Assembly (NCBI GenBank): GCA_039024895.1
Contig: JBCCPJ010000004.1
Span: 113,061 to 177,060, forward strand
DNA length: 64,000 nt
Origin: JAJDOD01 sp039024895
GTDB taxonomy: Bacteria; Pseudomonadota; Alphaproteobacteria; Rhodobacterales; Rhodobacteraceae
Reading direction: 5' to 3'
The position numbers and the translations under genes were made by a program. How positions within the stretch are numbered: the first letter of the stretch is position 1; every line of letters begins with the position of its first letter. Below the pieces are notes generated by a model, which was given only the letters and a program-made list of their open reading frames with translations, was not told the origin of the DNA and ran no database searches. Below are positions 43,491 to 51,156 of the stretch, piece by piece.

Positions 43491-45068
43491 ATGAAACGGA
43501 TTTTCTTATCGCCCCTTGCGGCGGTGGGGTTGGTCGCACTTTGCGCGGCGAGCAATGCCCAACAGGCACCGCGTTACGAGGCGGTCTGGCATCAAGGCCA
43601 AACCACAAGCCTCACCACGGCGCCGCTTTCACGCTCTAACTTTCTTGAGACGGGGCAGTCCTTGGCCGAGTCGGGCCTGCGTCTGATTGATGTTGAAACT
43701 ACAGTTATGAACGGGCGGCGCGTCTATGCGGGGCTTTGGACCCAGGGCAGCGGCGCGAACCTGTTCTCTGGTCCTCTGCGCCCGCAAAGGTTTCGCACCC
43801 TGCGTGCAGATCGCCGCGATCAGGGGCTGCGCTTGGTGGACTTTGAAATCTTTCGGACCCCAAATGGTGAGCGCCGCTATATCGGTGTTTGGCGCAACGG
43901 CACCGGGCGTGAGGTCCTGACGCGCCCCTTAAACCAAACGCGGTTCTTGGCCCGAGGCGAAGAACTAACAGCGGAGGGTTTGCGGCTTGTCGATGTTGAG
44001 GTCGAAAGGCGCAACGGGCGATTGCTTTATAGCGGCCTCTTCCGCTCTGGCAGCGGATCCAACCTGATCACGACACCGCTCAGCCGACCGGCCTTTATCC
44101 AGCGGCGCAATCAAATGGTCGCCGATGGGTTGGAACTGACGGATGTGGAACGGGTTCGTATCGACGGCCAAAACCGCTTTGTCGGGGTTTGGTCTTCGGG
44201 TGATGGGCGTAGCCGCTTGTCTATTCCGCGTGACTTCGGGCCGTTCTTTATCTTTGCGCAGGACCAGTTCAATAACGACCGTCACACTCGGGACTTTGAA
44301 TTTGTTCCGAGGCTGAACACCGGCAGCAGTGATCCCGATCCAGCGCCAGACCCTGGCCGAGGACCAAGCACGGGCAGCGGCGGAAGCACAGCTGAACTGC
44401 CGCGCCTGCCAGATTGGCTCGAACTGACAACAAATCACGAGGTCATCGTTGATTTCACCACACCGGTGGGGGAGGCTGGGTTCCGCATGACCTTGCCGGT
44501 TGAGCTTCTTCCCGACACGCTGCCGCGCAATGATAACGGTGATCCGGTATTGCCTGACAACTTCTGCGGGTTGCGATTGATCGACACTTCCGAGGTGATT
44601 TGGGAAACGAGCGCTGGGGCACTGGACGAGAATTTCCCCTACAACCATCTCCCAGACATGAACGGTCAGATCGGCGGTCAGCCTTTGGAGCCGTTCCGCT
44701 TGGGCGGCATCGATATCACGGGGCCCATCGGTGGCTGCGCCCAGGATAATGAGCCGTGGCAGTTCTTTTTCCCGATTACCCAAGACAGCACCGGTGGACC
44801 TCCACCTGCGCGGCGATTGATCGTGGAGATGCCGAGCGGCGAGGTTGAGTTTCTCAATTTCAACATCCACGCGGGCGAAGCGCTGAATATCGATGAGTTT
44901 TTCAGTGATGAGGCCTTCGAACAACTTGTGGCGATCATGGAAAGCTTCGCCGACACACAGATTGACAATGGATATTGCTCGGGCGTGAGCATTTACATGG
45001 AAGAGCTGTGTGACGAGGCGCCCGGGCTTTGTCCCGTCGCCTCAGGTGCAGATTTGCCAGCTTGCTGA
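43491..45068 (+). CDS. Secreted protein with four BTRD1-type tandem repeats
   Basis: 525 residues from the ATG at 43491. Signal peptide MKRIFLSPLAAVGLVALCAA ends near SNAQQ. Residues 30-270 hold about four repeats with the pattern GLRLxDVExxxxNGRRxYxGLWxxGSGxNLxxxPL (GLRLIDVETTVMNGRRVYAG, GLRLVDFEIFRTPNGERRYIG, GLRLVDVEVERRNGRLLYSG, GLELTDVERVRIDGQNRFVG), which is the bacterial tandem repeat domain 1 pattern. A Pro/Gly/Ser linker near residue 290 leads to an acidic C-terminal domain with several Cys (ending PVASGADLPAC). Probably an exported or surface protein; last gene of the module. Confidence 0.8.
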   Translation: MKRIFLSPLAAVGLVALCAASNAQQAPRYEAVWHQGQTTSLTTAPLSRSNFLETGQSLAESGLRLIDVETTVMNGRRVYAGLWTQGSGANLFSGPLRPQRFRTLRADRRDQGLRLVDFEIFRTPNGERRYIGVWRNGTGREVLTRPLNQTRFLARGEELTAEGLRLVDVEVERRNGRLLYSGLFRSGSGSNLITTPLSRPAFIQRRNQMVADGLELTDVERVRIDGQNRFVGVWSSGDGRSRLSIPRDFGPFFIFAQDQFNNDRHTRDFEFVPRLNTGSSDPDPAPDPGRGPSTGSGGSTAELPRLPDWLELTTNHEVIVDFTTPVGEAGFRMTLPVELLPDTLPRNDNGDPVLPDNFCGLRLIDTSEVIWETSAGALDENFPYNHLPDMNGQIGGQPLEPFRLGGIDITGPIGGCAQDNEPWQFFFPITQDSTGGPPPARRLIVEMPSGEVEFLNFNIHAGEALNIDEFFSDEAFEQLVAIMESFADTQIDNGYCSGVSIYMEELCDEAPGLCPVASGADLPAC

Positions 45069-45118
45069 TCTGGCGAAACTGAACGAGGATTATGGAACGG
45101 CCTGCTAGCCCCAAATAG

Positions 45119-45147
45119 CGCCCCAACCGCGTGAAGCCGTTGGGGCG
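45119..45147 (+). terminator. Hairpin after the tandem-repeat gene
   Basis: A perfect 9-bp stem CGCCCCAAC (45119-45127) and GTTGGGGCG (45139-45147) lies 50 bp after the stop at 45068. Only TTA follows, so it is an imperfect intrinsic terminator. It ends just before the IS3 left end. Confidence 0.5.
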
Positions 45148-45217
45148 TTAGAAGTGACGTTGCCCCTGAAATCAGGCCATTGAAGTTTTAGCGATCTGTC
45201 CAAGCAAAGGAAGGCCC

Positions 45218-45481
45218 ATGAAATGCAGATTTTCAGACAAACAGATCATTGGCATGATCAAGGAGTACGAGGCGGGAGCCAAGGCGCAAGCGGTGTGCCG
45301 GAAGTATGGGATCAGTGATGCGACCTTTTAGAAATACAAGGCGCGGTTCTGCGGCATGAATGTCTCGGACGCCAAGAAGCTTCGAGCGCTGGAAGACGAG
45401 AACAATCGGCTGAAGCGGATGTTGGCAGATGCGATGCTCTATAATGCGGCGATGAAAGACCTTGCGACAAAAAATTACTAA
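45218..45481 (+). pseudogene. IS3 OrfA, interrupted by a nonsense codon
   Basis: Frame opens MKCRFSDKQIIGMIKEYEAG and continues through a helix-turn-helix (VCRKYGISDATF). A TAG then stands where relatives have a Tyr or Trp codon (ATFYKYK), after which the frame goes on KYKARFCGMNVSDAKKLRALE with the leucine-zipper-like region NNRLKRMLADAMLYNAAMKDL and stops at 45479-45481. One base change (TAC to TAG) would explain it. Confidence 0.85.
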
Positions 45482-45489
45482 CGCCTGAT

Positions 45490-46398
45490 GTGAAGCGCAG
45501 GGCTGTTGCCGATGTTATGGACCGGCACGGCTTGAGCGAGCGTCGGGCGTGCGAACTCGCAGACGTGCACAGGTCTGTCTTCCAGTATCAAAAGCAAGAG
45601 ACAGATGATGTCGCTCTGCGAAAACGGCTGCGCGAGTTGGCCAATGAGCGGCGGCGGCGGTTTGGCTATCGTCGCCTGCACATCCTGCTTCAACGCGAAG
45701 GTATCGAAGTGAACTACAAGAAGCTGTTCCGGCTCTACCGCGGAGAGTGAATAACGATCCGTAAACGAGGCGGTCGCAGGCGCGCCCTGGGCACGCGGCG
45801 GCTGATCGTGGTGCCTGACAGGGCGAACCAGCGGTCGTCGCTGGACTGCGACTCTGACGCCTTTTCAGACGGCCAGCGGTTCCGTGCCCTGTGCATCGTG
45901 GATGTTTTTACCCGCGGAGCATTGGCGACCGCCGTGGATCGATCCATGTCCGGGCGGCGTATGACCCGAGAACTGGGCGCAGTGATCCAAAGGCGCGGCA
46001 CGCCTGATGTGACTGTCAGCGATAATCGAACGGATATGATTTCTCACGCCGTCCGGTGGTGGTGCCAGGACACGGGTGTCGTGTGGCACTACATCGCGCC
46101 AGGCAAACCGATGCAGAACGCGTTCGTCGAGTTTTTCAATTGGCGGCTGCGCGACGAGTGTCTCAATGAAAACCTGTTCGGCAACCTCGCTGAAGCGCGC
46201 CAGATCATCGAAGCATGGAGGATCGATTACAACGTCAACAGACCACACGCATCGCTCGAAGGGCAAACTCCAACCGAGTTCGCTAAACGGCTACATTCCA
46301 ACCGACCAGCTTCGCTTGAGCTCCGCAATGGCTCCGCTCAGCCGGTCTTGACCGCAACCAAATCAACAGAAAGCAACAAGAACGGATTCTACACCTGA
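45490..46398 (+). pseudogene. IS3 OrfB transposase, interrupted and with damaged DDE core
   Basis: The first 86 codons match the HTH_21 region (RRRRFGYRRLHILLQREGIEVNYKKLFRLYR), then a TGA at 45748-45750 falls in the usual EEGL position. After it the same frame continues through the catalytic core to 46398. The DDE residues can be traced (SLDCDSDAF, VSDNRTDM, FVEFFNWRLRDECLNE), but neighbours differ from the consensus (WSLDF became SSLDC, NGTE became NRTD, ESFNGR became EFFNWR). The transposase is unlikely to be active. Confidence 0.85.
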
Positions 46399-46479
46399 AC
46401 GGCCCGGATCAGGGGGCGACGTCACGGGCAATGCAATCGATCGTGCTCTGGGGGAAGGCAGAGAAAGCACTTCCGTTGA

Positions 46480-46782
46480 AAACGGCTTACCCCGGTTACG
46501 GGTAATTGTCGCGCAGAATTTTCCGCCCTGGTTCGCCACTTGTGGACAGAGCAGCACGAGCGCTGCGCGCTTACCGGGTCGCAGTTCGAGTTACGAACGG
46601 ATGACGACGGCGGGATCACGGACGACCACATGTCTATCGACCGCACCGACAATTCAATTGGCTACGCGGAGGGAAATATCCAGCTCATGATTCGGTTTGC
46701 AAATCTAGCGCGCGGAACGGTTTCTGTCGGTGAAACGAGAAAGCGGCGTGTGCAGTTCAACTCAGTTTTAGCGAAAACATAA
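46480..46782 (+). pseudogene. HNH-like nuclease fragment
   Basis: An open frame without an ATG reads LWTEQHERCALTGSQFELRT, then DDHMSIDRTDNSIGYAEGNIQLM. This resembles the end of phage-type HNH proteins (GRCALTGxxxxx...ASIDRIDSxxGYxxGNVQxV). The upstream part, including a start codon and possible zinc-binding Cys pair, is missing, and a TTG at 46540 has no ribosome site. It lies 55 bp beyond the IS3 right end and is probably a remnant truncated by the mobile element. Confidence 0.5.
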
Positions 46783-46817
46783 TCACAAAGCCTGCATTTC
46801 ATCTTTCCGAGCTTTAA

Positions 46818-47135
46818 AAACAAAAGGAAATCCAGGCGTGCAAAGTCCACTTCGCTCGATGGAATGGATACGACCAACCGCTACATATATTCGTGCGCAG
46901 TTTTAAAGAGTGGCAATGCTGGCAAGAGTGGTTCCCGAGCCGAAATAATTTCAACCGTCGCTACATGTTTTCACTTATGCAGTTTCCTGAAACACCTGAC
47001 CGTTGGTTGTTAGATGGCGTTTTGTTGGTTCATTGCATCGGCACGCGAGCTAGCGGCGAAAAGTTCTACGAAATTAAGCTTTCCGATCAGCTGCAAACGC
47101 TAATGAGCAGACCTAAACTGTCCCATTGGTGCTGA
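46818..47135 (+). pseudogene. Fragment resembling the N-terminal half of a GIY-YIG-associated protein
   Basis: The open frame carries KVHFARWNGYDQPLHIFVRS, then WQEWFPSRNNFNRRYMFSLM and PDRWLLDGVLLVHCIG and ends in YEIKLSDQLQTLMSRP followed by a stop. Proteins with a GIY-YIG nuclease domain often begin with this type of domain (RWNGxDQPLDVF...FNRxYIFSLMxFYPExDTWLFGG). The C-terminal nuclease half is gone: sequence changes near 47110 and the hsdM fragment starts within 30 bp. There is no start codon with a ribosome site. A remnant at a recombination junction. Confidence 0.5.
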
Positions 47136-47141
47136 CGTTAG

Positions 47142-47534
47142 ACACTCAAGACCAACATCCTGTTCTTCACCAAAGGCACGCCGACCAAGAATGTCTGGTT
47201 CTACGAGCACCCTTATCCAGAAGGCGTGACCAGCTACAACAAAACCAAGCCGATGAAGTTTGAGGAGTTCGAAACCGAAATCGCCTGGTGGGGTGATGAA
47301 GCGGACGGCTTTAAGTCGCGAGTTGAAACGGAACAGGCTTGGAAAGTCAGCGCGGAAGAACTGGCTGAGCGCGGCTACAACTTCGACCTAAAGAACCCGC
47401 ATGTCGGCGACGTAGTTGATCATGATCCGGACGAATTGCTCGACAGCTATGCCATCACTCAAAATGAAATCCAGGCGCTACGCGAGCAACTGAAGACGAT
47501 CTTGTCTGACGCACTCAGTGGGGCGCGGCAATGA
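47142..47534 (+). pseudogene. hsdM: Truncated type I restriction methyltransferase (HsdM C-terminus)
   Basis: The frame opens directly after a stop at 47139-47141 and begins in the middle of HsdM: LKTNILFFTKGTPTKNVWFYEHPYPEG, then KPMKFEEFETEIAWWG and a coiled-coil end (ALREQLKTILSDALS). Intact HsdM proteins are about 480-550 residues; only about 130 codons remain, with neither the SAM-binding nor the NPPF motif. It overlaps hsdS by 4 bp, the normal hsdM-hsdS arrangement, so the downstream gene has kept its place while its partner has lost its active part. Confidence 0.85.
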
Positions 47535-49258
47535 CGGACGCAAGCCAGCTGATCACCGATCATTTGGATATCTGGTCCTCAGCCATCGAGAAGAAATCCG
47601 GTACCGGGCGTGGGAATAGTGGGCCAATCAGCCTTTATGGCATTAAGAAGTTGCGGGAGCTGATCTTGGAACTTGCCGTGCAAGGCAAACTGGTTCCCCA
47701 AGATCCTACAGAAGGTAATTCGAATGATCTGCTCGAAACCATCGAGCAGTCACGCCGAGACCTTGTGAAGCAGAAGAAAGTCAAAAATAAAAAGGTCAGC
47801 TCACCAGTCGCAGAGGAAGAATTTCGGTTCTTGCTGCCAAATGGGTGGGCGTGGACTCGTCTCAGCGCTATGGCCGAAATCAGTCCGCGCAACGATGTTG
47901 AAGACAGTACCGTCGTATCATTTGTGCCGATGCCAGATATCCAGACAAGCCACACCGGCGAACATCACCATTCCGAACGGCGCTGGGGAGAGATCAAGAA
48001 GTCATACACGCACTTTGCTGACGGCGATATCGCCCTGGCAAAGATCACGCCCTGTTTTGAAAATAGCAAAGCGGCAGTATTCTCGAACCTGTACAACGGT
48101 GTCGGAGCAGGCACGACCGAACTTCATGTGGCCAGACCCTATTCTAAAGAGATCGTTCCTGGGTTAATCCTGCTACATCTGAAAGCCCCGTCCTTCTTGG
48201 AGAATGGAAAGGCCGTGATGACCGGCTCGGCCGGTCAAAAGCGTGTTCCGAGGTGGTATTTCGCTGACACCCCAATTGCTCTTCCTCCAACTGCTGAACA
48301 ACACCGCATTTTGGCCAAGGTTGATGAGCTGATGGGGCTTTGCGATACGTTGGAGGCACAGGCCGAAGACGGCCTCAAGGCGCATCAGACCCTCGTGGAA
48401 ACCTGCCTTGCGGCCCTCACAAACAGCCAGACCCCCGAAGACCTCGCCCAGAACTGGGCCCGCCTAGAAACCAACTTCGACGCTCTTTTCACGACTGAAG
48501 AAAGTATCCAACTGCTCGAGGATGCTGTGCAGGAATTGGCAGTGGCAGGTGTGCTCGTTGAACAAGACCCCAGTGAGGACAGAGCGAACCAGTCCCTGCT
48601 ACGTCCCGATGCATCCGCTGAGAAGTTCGACCTCACGGCATACGAAGCGCGATCAAAACTGTTTCATCTTCCAGATGGCTGGACAATCGAACCACTCAGC
48701 AGGGTGTCTTCACACATAGTCGATTGCCCACATACGACGCCTAAGTGGACAGAGGAGGGAGAGCTTTGCGTCAAGTCAGAGCAGATCTTTGCAGGTAAGA
48801 TCGATTTGTCGAAGCCAAAATTCGTTTCTCATGAGACATATATCGAAAGAATAGAAAGGCTGACGCCCCAATCGGACGACATTCTGTACAAACGTGAAGG
48901 CGGCATTCTCGGAGTCGGATCGCGCATACCACCAAACACGAAAATCTGCATGGGGCAGCGTCTAATGCTAATCCGCGCTGGCGGACCAGTCCGGGCAGAT
49001 TTTCTGGAACTAGTCATTAACTCCCATTGGACACGACGCTTTGCTGCGGAAAAGACCACCGGTGGGGCCGCACCTCGGGTAAACATGACAGTAGTGCGCG
49101 CTTATCCAATTCCGATTCCTCCGATGAACGAGCAGGCAAGAATTGTCGACCGAGCGCACAAGCTTTCGGATCTTTGCAGGGAACTGCGGGCAAGAGTTCG
49201 AACCGAACTTGGGCTTCGGACCGCTCTAGCAGATACCCTTGTCGAAAGTGCTGCTTGA
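47531..49258 (+). CDS. hsdS: Type I restriction specificity subunit HsdS, intact
   Basis: 575 residues with the full HsdS layout: conserved region 1 (LYGIKKLRELILELAVQGKLVPQD), target-recognition domain 1 (residues about 105-265), a central conserved region (PTAEQHRILAKVDELMGLCDTLEAQAEDG), target-recognition domain 2 (about 395-545) and a closing PMNEQARIVDRAHKLSDLCRELR. No stop or frameshift is seen. HsdM is truncated and no hsdR lies in the window, so on this evidence the protein cannot form a working methylase unless another HsdM is supplied in trans. Confidence 0.92.
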   Translation: MTDASQLITDHLDIWSSAIEKKSGTGRGNSGPISLYGIKKLRELILELAVQGKLVPQDPTEGNSNDLLETIEQSRRDLVKQKKVKNKKVSSPVAEEEFRFLLPNGWAWTRLSAMAEISPRNDVEDSTVVSFVPMPDIQTSHTGEHHHSERRWGEIKKSYTHFADGDIALAKITPCFENSKAAVFSNLYNGVGAGTTELHVARPYSKEIVPGLILLHLKAPSFLENGKAVMTGSAGQKRVPRWYFADTPIALPPTAEQHRILAKVDELMGLCDTLEAQAEDGLKAHQTLVETCLAALTNSQTPEDLAQNWARLETNFDALFTTEESIQLLEDAVQELAVAGVLVEQDPSEDRANQSLLRPDASAEKFDLTAYEARSKLFHLPDGWTIEPLSRVSSHIVDCPHTTPKWTEEGELCVKSEQIFAGKIDLSKPKFVSHETYIERIERLTPQSDDILYKREGGILGVGSRIPPNTKICMGQRLMLIRAGGPVRADFLELVINSHWTRRFAAEKTTGGAAPRVNMTVVRAYPIPIPPMNEQARIVDRAHKLSDLCRELRARVRTELGLRTALADTLVESAA

Positions 49259-49325
49259 TGATGGGGTCTCCTACCGATCCCCTGGGTTGTGAAGACACTG
49301 CGCAACGCTGCGAAAGGGCGCGCGC

Positions 49326-50456
49326 ATGACTATTCAAAAGATGAGTTGGTGCGACGAAGACCACCACGGGCACTTCGAAAAATTCGCGGACTTCAACGAG
49401 TGGCTGAACAGCGAGTACGGAGAAAAAATCCCGGACGAGTTCGGGCTTGCCAAGCTTACCGATCCCAGCAAGGCGTTCTTCGCCGGGGACCGCGAAGCTT
49501 ATGATCAAGCGTTCCGGGAATACAGAAAGGAAAGGCGGCACGAAGTCCTATGCGAGCAGTTCTTCACCGATACCTTTCCTGCCGAGGGTGAGGACAACCA
49601 CTGGTTCGAGCTAAATCTTCGTCGCTTCGATCAGCTTCTAAACCGCTTGGAAACGAAGGACACGCTCCCGTTTGTGGGAGCAGGGCTCTCAGTGCCTGGC
49701 GGCTTCTCATCTTGGGAAGACCATCTTCGACACCAAGGACGTACGGCGGGACTGGATGCCGAAGAGACGGAGCGCCTTCTAACTGACGGGCAGTACGAGA
49801 CCGTTATCGAACAGATCGTGGACCTTCGCGGGCGTGAGGTGTTTGTCCAAGATATACGCGACGAATTCGATAGGAACGGCACTATACCCGAGGCCGTGTT
49901 TCGTCTCGCAGAGATCTTTTCTGACACCATCGTCACAACGAATTACGATCGATTGATCGAGCAAGCCTTTGAGACCGGCGAACCTGGCCCTGTTCAGATC
50001 ATAACCGCTGAAAACGCGACAGAGTTTCCAGCCTCCGAGAAAACGACGGTTGTGAAGTTGCATGGAGATATCCGTCGCCCGGGGCATTGCATTCTGAGCA
50101 AGGACCAGTACGACGCTGCCTACGGCGAAAACGAGATAGATCTTTCGCTGCCAATCCCGAAACTGCTCGACTACTACTTTCGAAACAACAGCCTCCTGTT
50201 TCTCGGATGTAGCCTACACAACGATCGTACAATTCAGGTATTTGACGCCATCAGAGCAAGCCACCACGGTGATGACCTACCGCAGCACTTCGTGATCGAG
50301 TCATGTCCGGAAAGCCTTGAAGAGCTACTAGATCGAAATGCTTTCCTCGCGCGACTGGGCCTTACCGGTATATGGTTTGAAACCAAGCGCTATGAGTGCG
50401 TCGAGGGCATTCTGAGACTTGCTAGAAATGAGCTCGCACATCGGGAAACCCAGTAG
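49326..50456 (+). CDS. SIR2-domain protein, candidate anti-phage effector
   Basis: 376 residues. Residues 1-105 have no recognisable motif. The SIR2 part has FVGAGLSVPGGFSSW (G118-S122), TTNYDRL (204-210), the catalytic His in VKLHGDI (H246) and FLGCSLHNDRT. These are the NAD-binding and catalytic features of SIR2_2 proteins, several of which destroy NAD on phage infection. It follows hsdS by 67 bp and lies before the tRNA genes, in a defence-like setting. No partner sensor gene is beside it, so the N-terminal region may sense the trigger. Whether it is a deacylase or an NAD hydrolase cannot be read from sequence alone. Confidence 0.85.
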   Translation: MTIQKMSWCDEDHHGHFEKFADFNEWLNSEYGEKIPDEFGLAKLTDPSKAFFAGDREAYDQAFREYRKERRHEVLCEQFFTDTFPAEGEDNHWFELNLRRFDQLLNRLETKDTLPFVGAGLSVPGGFSSWEDHLRHQGRTAGLDAEETERLLTDGQYETVIEQIVDLRGREVFVQDIRDEFDRNGTIPEAVFRLAEIFSDTIVTTNYDRLIEQAFETGEPGPVQIITAENATEFPASEKTTVVKLHGDIRRPGHCILSKDQYDAAYGENEIDLSLPIPKLLDYYFRNNSLLFLGCSLHNDRTIQVFDAIRASHHGDDLPQHFVIESCPESLEELLDRNAFLARLGLTGIWFETKRYECVEGILRLARNELAHRETQ

Positions 50457-50495
50457 ACTATTATCCACTTAAGTCATTGTTTTTAATATGTTGCC

Positions 50496-50570
50496 TGGTG
50501 TGGCTGAAGGGACTCGAACCCCGATCCCATCATTACGAATGACGCGCTCTGCCAGCTGAGCTACAGGGGC
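50496..50570 (-). tRNA. tRNA-Thr(CGU)-like sequence, probably a pseudogene
   Basis: Clover-leaf elements are visible on the minus strand: D-arm GCTCAGCTGGCAGAGC, anticodon arm CGTCA-TTCGTAA-TGATG with anticodon CGU (Thr), T-loop TTCGAGT and a CCA end. The two halves of the acceptor do not match: 5' GCCCCTG pairs with 3' CAGCCAC at only 4 of 7 positions, and the T-stem has a mismatch. This is expected of a tRNA whose end was replaced by an integration event or that has decayed. Confidence 0.6.
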
Positions 50571-50621
50571 TTTAAGGACTCCACTATGGTCCTATTAGTT
50601 CTTCTCCTGTGCCTCAAACTC

Positions 50622-50695
50622 TTTGGTTTCGTGAGCCATTCTCGCGCGGACCCGCTAATTCGCATGATGCGCTGCTACTATTGAGCTACCCCCGC
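50622..50695 (-). pseudogene. Degraded tRNA-like sequence
   Basis: The minus strand begins GCGGGGGTAGCTCAATAG, with a tRNA-like acceptor start and D-arm (GTAGCTCAATAGTAGC) and an anticodon-arm-like stretch. No T-loop with GGTTCGAATCC follows, and the 3' end does not pair with the 5' start. It looks like a tRNA copy in an advanced state of decay, 51 bp upstream of the Thr-like copy on that strand. Confidence 0.4.
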
Positions 50696-50859
50696 ATATC
50701 GGCAGAGATACCATCAGAATCGCACCCGCCCTGGGCGTGCAAACAATATCACAGAAACTCCACCCCAGTGCGTACCCCAGCACCTATTAGAGGGTCATTT
50801 GCCGCAGATCACGATTAAAAAGGGAGCTGGATTAACATTTTGATTTTGCTGGTATTTAG

Positions 50860-50949
50860 TGGCGGAGACGAAGGGATTCGAACCCTCGAGACGGTTTCCC
50901 GCCTACTCCCTTAGCAGGGGAGCGCCTTCGACCACTCGGCCACGTCTCC
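50860..50949 (-). tRNA. tRNA-Ser(GCU)
   Basis: 90 nt on the minus strand including the encoded CCA. Acceptor GGAGACG pairs fully with CGTCTCC. The D-arm has GCCGAGTGGTCGAAGGC, typical of Ser tRNAs. The anticodon arm is CTCCC-CTGCTAA-GGGAG, anticodon GCU. A long variable arm (TAGGCGGGAAACCGTCT) and T-arm GAGGGTTCGAATCCCTT follow. All stems are intact. Confidence 0.95.
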
Positions 50950-51156
50950 GCTGGCGGGTGTAGCAGGCACAGGGGTTTCGCCACAAGCGGTTTCTGCGCG
51001 CTCGACTTACCAGCTCGCCTTGAACCAAAGGCCGAGCATTCCAAAGTATAAGCAGTGCACAAGCGCAATTTTGGGGCACCACACCTTTCTTCGACTAACA
51101 TGCGGCGATCGTGAAAGCGGCGGATAGCTGGCCTAGGCTGAGTATCAATACCGCTG

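Larger units (their letters stand above)
45155..46424 (+). mobile_element. Decayed IS3-family insertion sequence (IS407-like)
   Basis: About 1270 bp bounded by imperfect inverted repeats: the left end starts TGACGTTGCCCCTGAAATC and the complement of the right end starts TGACGTCGCCCCCTGATC (about 19 of 27 positions agree). It holds orfA and orfB, both broken by in-frame stops. No target-site duplication is seen next to the ends (GAAG against CGGG), so the element has decayed or been rearranged since insertion. Confidence 0.85.

Noticed and set aside
43965..44924. 319-codon minus-strand ORF under the tandem-repeat gene
   Set aside because: No motif, no ribosome site, and fully inside a gene with a signal peptide and four clear repeats.
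45155..46424. Active IS3 element
   Set aside because: Both orfs carry in-frame stops, DDE neighbours are changed, the terminal repeats match at only about 19 of 27 positions and no target duplication is visible.
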